Of a stretch of DNA of 64,000 nucleotides, positions 52,247 through 60,547 are shown piece after piece. Origin of the DNA: Chloroflexota bacterium. GTDB lineage: Bacteria > Chloroflexota > Dehalococcoidia > E44-bin15. How positions within the stretch are numbered: the stretch's first letter is position 1; every line of letters begins with the position of its first letter. Location of the stretch: positions 1-64,000 of the forward strand of contig JAUVVB010000002.1 of assembly GCA_030604825.1 (NCBI GenBank). The letters are read 5' to 3'. The notes under the pieces were generated by a model. The model was not told the origin of the DNA. It saw nothing but the letters and a program-made list of their open reading frames with translations, and searched no databases. The position numbers and the translations under genes were made by a program.

Positions 52247-53454
52247 CCCCCCATTTGCCCCATCATGGAGTATATTGGGGTGATAATGGAGAGGGCGAGG
52301 AGGGCCACGAAGAGGCCCACCACCAGAACCAAGGCTGGCCCCAGCATCCCGGTGGCCCGGGCAATGGCCTTGTCTGACTCACCGTCATAGAAATCCGCCA
52401 TCACCTCCAGATTTGCCTCAAGCCTACCGCTCTGCTCACCAACCCCCACCACCTGGGAGAGGAGGGGTGGGAAGACAGGCTGTTCCATCAGTGCCCGAGA
52501 CAGGGTCTCCCCGGAATGGATATCGGAACGCACCTTTACCAGCGCCTGTTTAAGCGGCAAGCTTCCCGTTGTCTCTATCACCAGGTCGAGGGCCTCGGTG
52601 ATGGGAATGCCGCCCCGAATCAGGGTGGCGATGTTTCTCGCCAGCCGGGACATGCTCCCCTTGATGGAGATGTCGCCAAATAGGGGCATGCGCCATAGGA
52701 GGAAATCCTTGTTCTTGCTTCCCTGGGGGGTTTTGACATACCACCATCCGATACCAACAACGAGCGACAGGCCAATGATTATATACAGGATGTTACCTCT
52801 GACGAAATTGGCGAGGGCCAGCATTATCCTGGTGAAGATGGGCAACTCCCCGCCAAAGGCGGTGAAAAGGCCGCTCAATGCCGGTATGACGAAGCCGAAC
52901 ATTACTCCCCCAGCGACAATGCCCAGGACGAGCACCATGACGGGGTAGATCATGGCATTCCTGATCTTGCTGACGACGGCAGCCTCCTTCTCCATATGTA
53001 TCACTATTTCCCTCAGCATTAGCTCCAGGTTTCCTATCTCCTCCCCTACCCTTACCAGGCGCAGATAGAAGGGGGAAAATACCTTGGGGTGTTTGGCGCA
53101 CGCGTCGGAGAAGGGGCTGCCCGTCTCCACACCCCCGATGAGCTGCTGAATCACCTTCTTCATGCCCGCCTTATTGGTTCGCCCATGGAGCATATGTAGC
53201 GCGGGGAGGATGGCAATACCCGAGGTGAGCAAGGTGGCCAGGTCGCGGCTAAAATAGACCACGTCATTGCGGCTGATCCTGGAGAGGAAAGGCAGTGCCT
53301 CATCCAGGGAGGGGGGTGTGACCTTCTTCTCCAGGCTGATGATGGTGAGCTGGGATCGCCACAGCGCCGCCTCAGCGGCGTGCTCCGAATCAGCCTCAAG
53401 CGTGCCCTTGGTCATACTGCCGTCAGAAGTGCTGGCCATGTATTTGAACCACAT
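52243..53454 (-). CDS. pilC: Type IV pilus inner-membrane platform protein PilC
   Basis: 403 residues, GspF family. Two repeated cytoplasmic domains (VVYFSRDLATLLTSGIAILPALHML and MSRLARNIATLIRGGIPITEALDL), each followed by transmembrane helices, with GEEIGNLELMLREI and GEQSGRLEANLEVMADFYD as the matching GE motifs. It couples PilB/PilT to the growing pilus. A TTGACA-based promoter is possible in the gap to pilB. Confidence 0.95.
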   Translation of the reverse strand: MWFKYMASTSDGSMTKGTLEADSEHAAEAALWRSQLTIISLEKKVTPPSLDEALPFLSRISRNDVVYFSRDLATLLTSGIAILPALHMLHGRTNKAGMKKVIQQLIGGVETGSPFSDACAKHPKVFSPFYLRLVRVGEEIGNLELMLREIVIHMEKEAAVVSKIRNAMIYPVMVLVLGIVAGGVMFGFVIPALSGLFTAFGGELPIFTRIMLALANFVRGNILYIIIGLSLVVGIGWWYVKTPQGSKNKDFLLWRMPLFGDISIKGSMSRLARNIATLIRGGIPITEALDLVIETTGSLPLKQALVKVRSDIHSGETLSRALMEQPVFPPLLSQVVGVGEQSGRLEANLEVMADFYDGESDKAIARATGMLGPALVLVVGLFVALLALSIITPIYSMMGQMGG

Positions 53455-53545
53455 GTCTCGAGCTCCTTAACTAATTTTGTCTTATTTTATATCATGCTAG
53501 CATAAAGTAGATTATCTTGTCAAGCCGCTGCCAAAAACCCAGCGC

Positions 53546-53589
53546 AAAAAAGGTTGGGCAGGCATTGGCGCCGCCCAAACCAGTTATCT
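53546..53589 (-). terminator. Hairpin/U-tract element A between pilB and pilC
   Basis: Minus strand: AGATAACTG, then 5' arm GGTTTGGGC, conserved loop GGCGCCAA, 3' arm GCCCAACC and six U. It lies 15 bases after the pilB stop. It is a homolog of element B at 55385-55430. Confidence 0.75.
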
Positions 53590-53603
53590 CAAATTCTTAT
53601 CCG

Positions 53604-55313
53604 TTAGCCAATGGTGAAGACGTTACGGATCACCTCCCCAGGGGTAGTTATCCCTTCCTTGACCTTGAGCATGCCATCGCGGCGCATACTGGTCATTCCC
53701 TCTCTCAGGGCCTGTTGCTTAATCTCCGCAGCTCCTGCCTCCCGGTTCACCAGCTGCCTTATTTCGTCGCTCATGGTGAGCAGTTCGAAAACCCCGATTC
53801 TGCCCAGAAAGCCGGTATGGGAGCAGAAGCTGCAGCCGGTGCCATAGGCAAATTCGGTTTTCTCCTCCCCCATCTCATGCTGGTAAGCCATTGCCTCGAC
53901 GAGGGGGGCTTCTCTCATCTGCCTGCAGTAGGGGCAGACCTTCCTCACCAGGCGCTGCGACATAGCTCCGATAACTGCCGAGGTAACCAGGAAGTGCTCC
54001 ACCCCGAAATCGAGGAGGCGAACGATAGCACCGGCGCCATCGTTGGCGTGGATCGATGTCAGCACCAGGTGACCGGTGAGGGCAGCCGTTATCGCCGTAT
54101 TTGCCGTCTCTGCATCGCGGATCTCGCCGACGAGGATTACATCGGGGTCGAGGCGCATGATGGCCCTCAGCCCACTGGCAAAGGTTATGTCCGCAGCGCG
54201 ATTAACCTGCATCTGCTGGATCCCCTGGAACTGGTATTCAACGGGGTCCTCGATGGTCATGATATTGAGCTCTTGGCAATTTAGCTTGCTCACCGAGGCG
54301 TAAAGGGTGGTGGTCTTGCCCGAGCCGGTAGGACCGCTGATCAGGGTCATGCCAAAGGGGGAGTGAAGCGCCTTCTGGTAGGTCTCCAGGATACTGGGGG
54401 GCATCCCCAATGCGGAGAGCTCTATTATGGACATGGATTTATCCAGTACCCTGAGCACCGCCATCTCCCCATGATTGGTGCCCACGGTGGCAACGCGGAA
54501 ATCCACATCTTTGCCGGCGATGGTGGCGCTGAACTGGCCATCCTGGGCGCGGCGGCGTTCGGCGATGTTCATGTTGGACATCACCTTGATCCTGGTGAGC
54601 AGCGCTGAGTGGACTTCCTGGGGCAGGCTAACGGCGTTGTGGAGCACGCCATCAACCCGGTAGCGAACCTGAACCTCTTCCTCCTGAGGCACGATATGAA
54701 TATCCGATGCCCTGTCCTTCACCCCCTGGGTAAGCAGCATCTCCACCGCTCGCACTATGGGGGCATGGCTGATCGCTTCCAGAGTGAGGGTTGGCTCCGC
54801 TACCCCCCTTCCTCGGGCGGTGGTCAACAGCTGTCTGATTTCCTTCTCTATCTGGGTGGTCAGCTTGTATTGGGTATCGACGGCCTCGCGGATGCCACCA
54901 CTAAGGGGGATGATCGGCTTTATCCGCTTCTTGGTGAGCACGGCAAGGGTATCGATGAGTTGTAGATTATCGGGATCCTCCATGGCCACGGTCAGGGTAT
55001 CGCCATCCACCGATAGGGGCAGAATGTTGTGTTCCCGGGCCACCTCTTCAGGGATCAATGCCAGAGCGGAGGCCTGAACCTGCACCTGCTTCAGATCCAC
55101 TGCGGGAACATTTAGCTGGAAGCTGAGAACGGTGGCAAGGGTCTCATGGCTGACGAGGCGTTGCTCGATCAGGATATCCTTCAGATCCTTATTGGAATGT
55201 TGGGCAGCCTGTCTGGCAGCTTCGAGCTGTTCCTTGGTGATGAATGCCCCTTCCACTAGGAGCTCGTCTATCTGCTTCCGGTTTCGCAGTCCCCTTGACT
55301 CTGCCTCGGCCAT
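53604..55313 (-). CDS. pilB: Type IV pilus extension ATPase PilB
   Basis: 569 residues. N-terminal MshEN-type domain (RKQIDELLVEGAFITKEQLEAA ... VPAVDLKQ), then the GspE ATPase core: Walker A LISGPTGSGKTTTLYAS, Asp box NIMTIEDPVEYQ, Walker B DPDVILVGEIRDAETA, His box HLVLTSIHAND. The C-terminal zinc ligands are CPYC and CSFC. MshEN domains often bind cyclic di-GMP, although the binding motif is not obvious here. Start ATG 55313 follows AAGGAGAGGGGG by eight bases. A 140-base leader with a hairpin precedes it. Confidence 0.94.
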   Translation of the reverse strand: MAEAESRGLRNRKQIDELLVEGAFITKEQLEAARQAAQHSNKDLKDILIEQRLVSHETLATVLSFQLNVPAVDLKQVQVQASALALIPEEVAREHNILPLSVDGDTLTVAMEDPDNLQLIDTLAVLTKKRIKPIIPLSGGIREAVDTQYKLTTQIEKEIRQLLTTARGRGVAEPTLTLEAISHAPIVRAVEMLLTQGVKDRASDIHIVPQEEEVQVRYRVDGVLHNAVSLPQEVHSALLTRIKVMSNMNIAERRRAQDGQFSATIAGKDVDFRVATVGTNHGEMAVLRVLDKSMSIIELSALGMPPSILETYQKALHSPFGMTLISGPTGSGKTTTLYASVSKLNCQELNIMTIEDPVEYQFQGIQQMQVNRAADITFASGLRAIMRLDPDVILVGEIRDAETANTAITAALTGHLVLTSIHANDGAGAIVRLLDFGVEHFLVTSAVIGAMSQRLVRKVCPYCRQMREAPLVEAMAYQHEMGEEKTEFAYGTGCSFCSHTGFLGRIGVFELLTMSDEIRQLVNREAGAAEIKQQALREGMTSMRRDGMLKVKEGITTPGEVIRNVFTIG

Positions 55314-55384
55314 TCTGGCAACCCCCTCTCCTTGGGTGGACAACTAGATTGCCTAGCTTTAACCTCAAATACAGGGTGCAAAAT

Positions 55385-55430
55385 AAAAAAAGATTCGGAT
55401 GACCTTTGGCGCCGCCCGAATCAATTATCT
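55385..55430 (-). terminator. Hairpin/U-tract element B in the pilB leader
   Basis: Minus strand: AGATAATTG, 5' arm GATTCGG with conserved GCGGCGCCAA loop, 3' arm CCGAATC, then seven U. It sits between the pilB promoter (55460-55488) and the pilB start, so transcription must pass through it. Together with element A the stem covaries while the loop is kept. Confidence 0.75.
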
Positions 55431-55459
55431 AGTTATCTAGAACCTTTACCTAATGCAGC

Positions 55460-55488
55460 ATATTACCATACATGGGGAGAAATGTCAA
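55460..55488 (-). promoter_or_regulatory. Promoter of pilB
   Basis: Minus strand TTGACA (55488-55483), 17-bp spacer, TAATAT (55465-55460). Predicted start near 55453 gives a leader of about 140 bases containing element B. Confidence 0.75.
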
Positions 55489-55518
55489 CCTTTGGCAGCG
55501 GATGATCATGGTGCCATC

Positions 55519-55547
55519 TTGATTTCAGGGGCATCGTATATTATGAT
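55519..55547 (+). promoter_or_regulatory. Promoter of the DUF6391 gene
   Basis: TTGATT (55519-55524), 17-bp spacer, TATGAT (55542-55547), then AGAGGAGG before ATG 55565. Confidence 0.7.
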
Positions 55548-55564
55548 GCAAAGAGGAGGTAAGC

Positions 55565-56062
55565 ATGAGCATAGATTTCCTTACTGCCCTTCGCCAGAAT
55601 CATGCCCTGGAGCATGCCACCATTGCCATCTTGACCAGGAACGTGGGCTTTAACGTCAGGCTGGTAGGGCAGGCGACTACTACGGGCTTTTACATCTATG
55701 GTGATGTTCCTACCGATGCCATCCAGGAAGCTGCTGGCGAAGGCTTGGCTCGATTGAAGCAGGGGGAGCGGGAGTTGGCGTTGTCACCCCTTTGCGGCAC
55801 GAATATCTCGGTGGCGGGGGTAATGGCGGGGATAGCCTGCTTCCTCGCTTTGGGCGGTAAGAGTCGGGGGAGACGGCTTCCCCTTGCTATCTTGGCTGCA
55901 ACCTGGGCTATGCTAGCCGCCCAGCCCGTGGGCAGGTTGGCACAGAAGCATTTGACCACCTCGTCAGAGCTATCCAATGTGAGCATCAAGCGAATTACCC
56001 GCCGTGGCACAGGCACTAAGATGCTCCACAAGGTGGAGACCATTCGGGAACCAGGGGGGTGA
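55565..56062 (+). CDS. DUF6391 membrane protein
   Basis: 165 residues. The N-terminus RQNHALEHATIAILTRN is the family signature; it continues with a soluble segment (GQATTTGFYIYGDV) and two transmembrane helices (about 88-100 and 107-122), ending in a basic tail. Function unknown. Start follows AGAGGAGG. It is divergent from pilB and convergent with the broken dehydratase gene. Confidence 0.82.
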   Translation: MSIDFLTALRQNHALEHATIAILTRNVGFNVRLVGQATTTGFYIYGDVPTDAIQEAAGEGLARLKQGERELALSPLCGTNISVAGVMAGIACFLALGGKSRGRRLPLAILAATWAMLAAQPVGRLAQKHLTTSSELSNVSIKRITRRGTGTKMLHKVETIREPGG

Positions 56063-56072
56063 GGCGGACCGA

Positions 56073-56686
56073 TCAGCGAGGTGGGGCCTCTTTGGCGGCA
56101 GCCACGGTCTCCACGAAGGCGTCTATCTGAGCCTTCAGTTGCGCCTCGGAATAGTCGCGGGTGTCGATGATGTCGCTCTCCAAGAACAGGATGGGTACCG
56201 TCACCTGCTCCAGCAGCACGTTCTTATAGAAGATCTGCCCGATGGTGGTGGCACGGCAGGAACGGCTGCCGTGCATCACTATCCCGTCGATCTGGTACTC
56301 CCTGACGAACTCCAGGATGCGCTGAATCTGGGGATGGCCACATTCCTGGCGTGCCTTGTTGTGCATCTCCGTAGCCCGGTGATACCACCCATTGACCAGG
56401 AACTCTAGGGGGTCATCGATGGTCGCTTCGGGCTCGAAGGGCGTGCCGGGGTAGTAAGCTGTCTCCATGACGAACACCGCCCCCAGATTCTCGAAGTAGC
56501 TGAGGAGGTCCATGTGATGCCAGGGGGGGAGCCCCCCACCCCAGAGGAGACGGTATTTCTCATCTGGGATCACCCCTATCTTATTCTCTACCCGGTGCTT
56601 TACCAGGAGCTAAAGCACCTGTAGAAGTCCGAAGCCTCCTTGCGGCTTGCCAGAAACAGGCCGGGCACGGTCTTGGCCTTCTCCAT
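56073..56686 (-). pseudogene. 2-hydroxyacyl-CoA dehydratase-family remnant (N-terminal domain missing, frameshift)
   Basis: The part from about 56605 down to 56073 (LLVKHRVENKIGV, IPDEKYRLLWGGG, then LPPWHHMDLLSYF and the C-terminal VMHGSRSCRATTIGQI) matches the C-terminal half of HgdB/FldC-type subunits, including the CR motif of the cluster region. From ATG 56686, behind GAGGGGAG, a short piece KTVPGLFLASRKEASDFYR runs into a stop at TAA near 56602. The family match resumes in the other frame, consistent with a 1-base frameshift. The large N-terminal domain is absent. It is likely inactive, unless the shift is an assembly error and the short form has another role. Confidence 0.72.
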
Positions 56687-56693
56687 GCTCCCC

Positions 56694-57893
56694 TCAGATT
56701 GCCTCCTGGTTCTTCAGTTCGGCGATGTCCTCCCAGGTGTATCCGCAGACTTCCATAAGCACCTCTTCGGTGTGTTGACCGAACTCGGGGGCGTAGGTTC
56801 TGACCTTGCCCGGGGTCTTGCTGAGCTTGACCGGGATGCCTACCACCTTGATCGGGCCAGCCTGGGGGTGGTCTACCTCCACGATGTAGTCATTGGCCAG
56901 AACCTGTGGGTCGTTGGCCACCTCTGCGTAGGTGCTGACCGGCACCGCGATGATGCCATGCTCATCCAGCAGCTTCAGCCACTCGTCCCTGGTTTTGGTG
57001 ATGAATACCTCATCCAGAATGGCGATGAGCTCTGCGGGCCTTTCCGCTCGGGCAATGTGGGATTCGAACCTGGTGTCCTTCTCCAGCTCCTCGATGCCCA
57101 GCGCTTTGCACAGGTCGGGCCAGAACCTATCGGTCTGCAACATGGCGAGGCAAAGCCACTTATCGTCTTGGGTGCGGTAGACGTTCCACAGGGGGTTGGG
57201 CAGCAGGGTCCGGCCCACCCTCTCCGGGAGACGGTCTGAAGACAGATATTGTTGCAGGCTGAGCCTGCCCATCTCCACCATGCTACCCAGTAGCGATACA
57301 TCCACCTCCTGCCCGATCCCGGTTCGCTCTCGGGCGAAGAGGGCCAGCATGATGCCATAGGCCAGGAGGACTCCCCCCGCCTCGTCGGCCAGCCCCCCGC
57401 CTATGGAATGGGGAACGCCGTCGCTGCCCACGGTGGTGCTCATTATGCCGCTCCTCGCCTGCCCGGCGAGGTCAAAGGCAGGCTTATCGCTGTCAGGGCC
57501 CTTAGGGCCCCATCCGGAGGAATAGGCATAGATGAGCTTGGGGTTGAACTTAACCAGGGTGTGGTAGTCCACCCCCAATTTCTGGCCAATGCTGGAGCGA
57601 AAGTTGGTGACAAAGACATCCGATTTCTCCGCCAGCTTGTAGAGGACCTGCCTGCCTGCTTCGGTCTTCAGGTTCAAAATGATGCCCCGCTTATTGCGGT
57701 TCTGATTCCCAAAATAATAGTTGAGCACCACCGGGACCCCACCTATCTTGGATAGCCCTCGCCCGGGATCCCCCCGAGGTTCCTCGATCTTGATCACGTC
57801 GGCGCCCATATCTGCCAGCAACGCGGTAGCGGTTGGCCCTTGCTGCCACACCGTCCAGTCCAATATCCTGATACCATCCAGCGGCATAGCCAT
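56694..57893 (-). CDS. CaiB/BaiF family class III CoA-transferase
   Basis: 399 residues. ILDWTVWQQGPTATALLADMGADVIKIEEPRGDP at the N-terminus, RNKRGIILNLKTEAGRQVL and LKKFNPKLIYAYSSGWG-type segments, and SGIMSTTVGSDG ... GLADEAGGVLLAYGIMLAL with the catalytic aspartate. It moves CoA between organic acids. GGAAGGAG precedes ATG 57893. In this operon it could activate a 2-hydroxy acid to its CoA ester. Confidence 0.92.
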   Translation of the reverse strand: MAMPLDGIRILDWTVWQQGPTATALLADMGADVIKIEEPRGDPGRGLSKIGGVPVVLNYYFGNQNRNKRGIILNLKTEAGRQVLYKLAEKSDVFVTNFRSSIGQKLGVDYHTLVKFNPKLIYAYSSGWGPKGPDSDKPAFDLAGQARSGIMSTTVGSDGVPHSIGGGLADEAGGVLLAYGIMLALFARERTGIGQEVDVSLLGSMVEMGRLSLQQYLSSDRLPERVGRTLLPNPLWNVYRTQDDKWLCLAMLQTDRFWPDLCKALGIEELEKDTRFESHIARAERPAELIAILDEVFITKTRDEWLKLLDEHGIIAVPVSTYAEVANDPQVLANDYIVEVDHPQAGPIKVVGIPVKLSKTPGKVRTYAPEFGQHTEEVLMEVCGYTWEDIAELKNQEAI

Positions 57894-57918
57894 TTTATAA
57901 CTCCTTCCCCCAGATGGG

Positions 57919-58929
57919 TCACGGCTTTGGCGCAGACCTGCCCCATCTGCTGATGAATCTCTCCTTGACCTCCGGGTTGACGAACCCGTGTGGCCATTCC
58001 CCTTGCAGCACGCGCGCCACCTCCTCTACCGGGCGCCGCCGCAGCTCTATGCTCGATGTCTCGGAGTAGTAGCCCGAATGACCGGTGTAGATGACGTTTT
58101 CCAGTTGGAGCAGGGGGTTATCCAGGTCGAACTCCGGTTCCAGCACGTCCAGGGCTGCCCCAGCAAGGTAGCCCTCGCTGAGGGCAGTGTAGAGGGCATC
58201 CTGATCGATGAGACCGCCCCGCGCCGTGTTGATCAGAAAGGCCGTCTTTTTCATCCTCTTGAATTGCTCAAGTCCAAACATGTGGCGATTATCGGCGGTA
58301 AGGCTGGCGTGAATGGTGATGAAGTCAGACTCCCGGAGCAGGCGGTCCAGTTCCACCCTTTCCACCCCGAACTCTGCCATAACGCCCTCGGGCACATAGG
58401 GGTCGTAGGCGATGAGCTGGAAACCAAATCCCCTCGCCTTGGGGACCAGGGTGCGGGGGATCCTGCCGAAGCCAACTATGCCCAGGGTTTGTCCCCTCAG
58501 CTTGTATACTGGGGCACGTATGCTTACCATTTGAAGCCGGTCTAGCTTGCTCTTGAGGGCGTTATTGACGCGGACGATCTTTCTGGCGCAGGTGAGGATT
58601 AGGGCCATGGTGTGGTCTGTCATCTCGTCCAGGCAGTAGTCGGGCACATTGGCGACACAGATGCCGTGCTCGGTGGCAGCGGCGACATCTATATTATCGT
58701 AGCCAATCCCCATGTTGCTGATGATCTTGCACCTGGTCAGCCTCTCGATCACCTTGCGGGTAAAGGGCTCAAACAGGGCTATCACCCCATCGGCATCGTG
58801 GGTTTTCTCGATCAGTTCCTCCTCGGTGGGGCAGTGGGCCACCACATACTCCGCCCCCAGCTTGCCCAGAACCTCCTCCTCGTAGGGGATTCCGCCCAGT
58901 CGGCCGGTGTTGACCACCTTGAGCGCCAC
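57919..58929 (-). CDS. D-isomer-specific 2-hydroxyacid dehydrogenase family protein
   Basis: 336 residues, CtBP-like. NAD-binding loop LGIVGFGRIPRTLVPKA (GxGxIP form) and catalytic residues R in INTARGGLID, E in LDVLEPEFDLDNPL and H in IYTGHSGYYSE. It reduces a 2-oxo acid to a 2-hydroxy acid or the reverse. Place between the oxidoreductase ferredoxin and the CoA-transferase suggests it provides the 2-hydroxy acid for the route. Confidence 0.92.
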   Translation of the reverse strand: MALKVVNTGRLGGIPYEEEVLGKLGAEYVVAHCPTEEELIEKTHDADGVIALFEPFTRKVIERLTRCKIISNMGIGYDNIDVAAATEHGICVANVPDYCLDEMTDHTMALILTCARKIVRVNNALKSKLDRLQMVSIRAPVYKLRGQTLGIVGFGRIPRTLVPKARGFGFQLIAYDPYVPEGVMAEFGVERVELDRLLRESDFITIHASLTADNRHMFGLEQFKRMKKTAFLINTARGGLIDQDALYTALSEGYLAGAALDVLEPEFDLDNPLLQLENVIYTGHSGYYSETSSIELRRRPVEEVARVLQGEWPHGFVNPEVKERFISRWGRSAPKP

Positions 58930-58941
58930 CTTTGCTCCTTT

Positions 58942-59172
58942 CTACCGTTCTACGTACTTATACACCTCGATGGCGTACTCCGGACACATCCACCCGCAGA
59001 CCCCGCAGGCATTGCACCTTTCCTGTTCCACAAAGATAGGTATGGGGTATCCTTTGAAGCTTACCTTGTCCTGTGGGATCACAATGCATCCCCTGGCGCA
59101 GAAGACGGCGCACAGGCCACAGCCGCGGCAAAGTCCCTCCTGGATAACTATCTCTCCCCTGTCCATCTCCAC
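58942..59172 (-). CDS. 2-oxoacid:ferredoxin oxidoreductase, ferredoxin (delta) subunit
   Basis: 76 residues with two CxxCxxCxxxC motifs: CRGCGLCAVFC and CNACGVCGWMCPEYAI, for two [4Fe-4S] clusters. It is the electron-accepting subunit of the complex encoded just upstream. Either M1 or M3 is the start. Confidence 0.92.
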   Translation of the reverse strand: MEMDRGEIVIQEGLCRGCGLCAVFCARGCIVIPQDKVSFKGYPIPIFVEQERCNACGVCGWMCPEYAIEVYKYVER

Positions 59173-59183
59173 CCTTTTCAGCG

Positions 59184-59768
59184 CTAGCCCTTGTAGTTCG
59201 CCATCAATTCCGCCCCTATTCTCAGGGCCTTCTTGTTCAGCGGCAGCAGACCTTTCCTTCTGCTGCCTGCCATGGTTTCCCCCAGCGTCTTCTCAACTAC
59301 CGGTAGAGGCACCGCCTTGCTGGCTTCCAAGTAGGCGCCCAGGAGGATGAAGTTAGCCACCTGGTGGCTGCCCAGCTCCTGGGCAACCCCGCTGGCAGGT
59401 ATGTAGAAAGTCTTGACGTCATCCCTTTGCACCTTGTTCTGCACTATGGAGCTATCGATGATGATGGTGCCCCCGGGCTCCACCCTGCCCTCGAATTCCT
59501 TAAATATCGGTGCCAGGAAGGTAGCCTCGGTCATGATGATGGCGGCCTGGGGCCGATGTATTGCCGGGGATGGTATCTCCTCATCGGAGAGGATAACGGT
59601 GCATTCGCTCTCGCCGCCCCTCATCGCCGCCCCGTACACCGGGAAATAGAGCACATTGGGGTATATCTTCATCCCCGCCTCTGCCAGCAGCCTGCCGATG
59701 GTGAGCACCCCTTGACCGCCAATCCCGGCTATCATCAGCTCAAAATACCTTGTCTCTTCCTTTCCCAT
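59184..59768 (-). CDS. 2-oxoacid:ferredoxin oxidoreductase, gamma subunit
   Basis: 194 residues starting FELMIAGIGGQGVLTIGRLLAEAG, the family signature, with YGAAMRGGESECTVILSDEEI. It forms the interface with the alpha subunit. It lies 11 bases after the beta gene. Confidence 0.93.
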   Translation of the reverse strand: MGKEETRYFELMIAGIGGQGVLTIGRLLAEAGMKIYPNVLYFPVYGAAMRGGESECTVILSDEEIPSPAIHRPQAAIIMTEATFLAPIFKEFEGRVEPGGTIIIDSSIVQNKVQRDDVKTFYIPASGVAQELGSHQVANFILLGAYLEASKAVPLPVVEKTLGETMAGSRRKGLLPLNKKALRIGAELMANYKG

Positions 59769-59779
59769 GTCACCCCTTG

Positions 59780-60547
59780 CTAATCGATGCTATCCACGTT
59801 CTTGAATTCGCCCAGGGGGAATTCCGCCAGCATCTTCTCCTCGATGAACTGGAGCGACTCCACAGGGCTCAATCCCCATACCGAGGGGCAGGCGGAAAGA
59901 AACTCCACGAAGCCGTACCCGATGCCATCGATCTGCTTCTTAAAGGCCATCTTGGTGGCACGCTTTGCCCGCTGGTAATTGGCGGGGGTATGTACCGTGC
60001 AGCGGGCGGAGTAGGCCACCGATTTCATGGTAGCTACCAGCTCAGCGGCGTGCAGGGGGTATCCGGTAGTCTTTGGGTCCCGCCCATAGGGGGTGGTGGT
60101 GGTTCTCATCCCAGGCAGGGTGGTGGGCGCCATCTGTCCGCCGGTCATCCCATAGCCAGCGTTGTTCAGAAAGATGGTGGTCAGCTTCTCACCTCTGAGC
60201 AGGGCATTCATGAAGCAGCCGAGGCCGATGGCTCCTAGGTCGCCATCCCCTTGCACGGTGAAAACCACCGACTCGGGGTGGATGCGCTTGATGGCAGTGG
60301 CCATGGCCGGGGCACGCCCATGGGGGCAAGAACCGAAGTCGATATCGAAAGTCATGGGCCAAGCGTAGCTACAGCCAACCCCGGCCAGACCGATGATATT
60401 ATCTTCGATGCCCATTTCATCGATCACCTCGCAGAGCAAGCGGATGATGATGCCGTAATGGCACCCAGGGCAAGTGATGCCGGGCATGAGATTTCTTAGC
60501 CTTGGTCTGCCACATACCTTCTCTTTGGCGATGGCTTTCTCTTTCAT
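59780..60547 (-). CDS. 2-oxoacid:ferredoxin oxidoreductase, beta (thiamine-diphosphate) subunit
   Basis: 255 residues. MPGITCPGCHYGI and GVGCSYAW give cluster/TPP cysteines; VVFTVQGDGDLGAIGLGCFMNALLRGEKLTTIFLNN is the thiamine-diphosphate motif. Substrate specificity (pyruvate, 2-oxoglutarate, branched or aromatic) cannot be told. Start 60547 overlaps the alpha stop (ATGA); the longer upstream frame is out of context. Confidence 0.93.
   Translation of the reverse strand: MKEKAIAKEKVCGRPRLRNLMPGITCPGCHYGIIIRLLCEVIDEMGIEDNIIGLAGVGCSYAWPMTFDIDFGSCPHGRAPAMATAIKRIHPESVVFTVQGDGDLGAIGLGCFMNALLRGEKLTTIFLNNAGYGMTGGQMAPTTLPGMRTTTTPYGRDPKTTGYPLHAAELVATMKSVAYSARCTVHTPANYQRAKRATKMAFKKQIDGIGYGFVEFLSACPSVWGLSPVESLQFIEEKMLAEFPLGEFKNVDSID

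Noticed and set aside
53546-55430. Known cyclic di-GMP or preQ1 riboswitch in the pilB/pilC leaders
   Set aside because: The elements are about 45 bases and do not show the conserved bases of either class that I know; kept only as terminator-like elements with a conserved loop.
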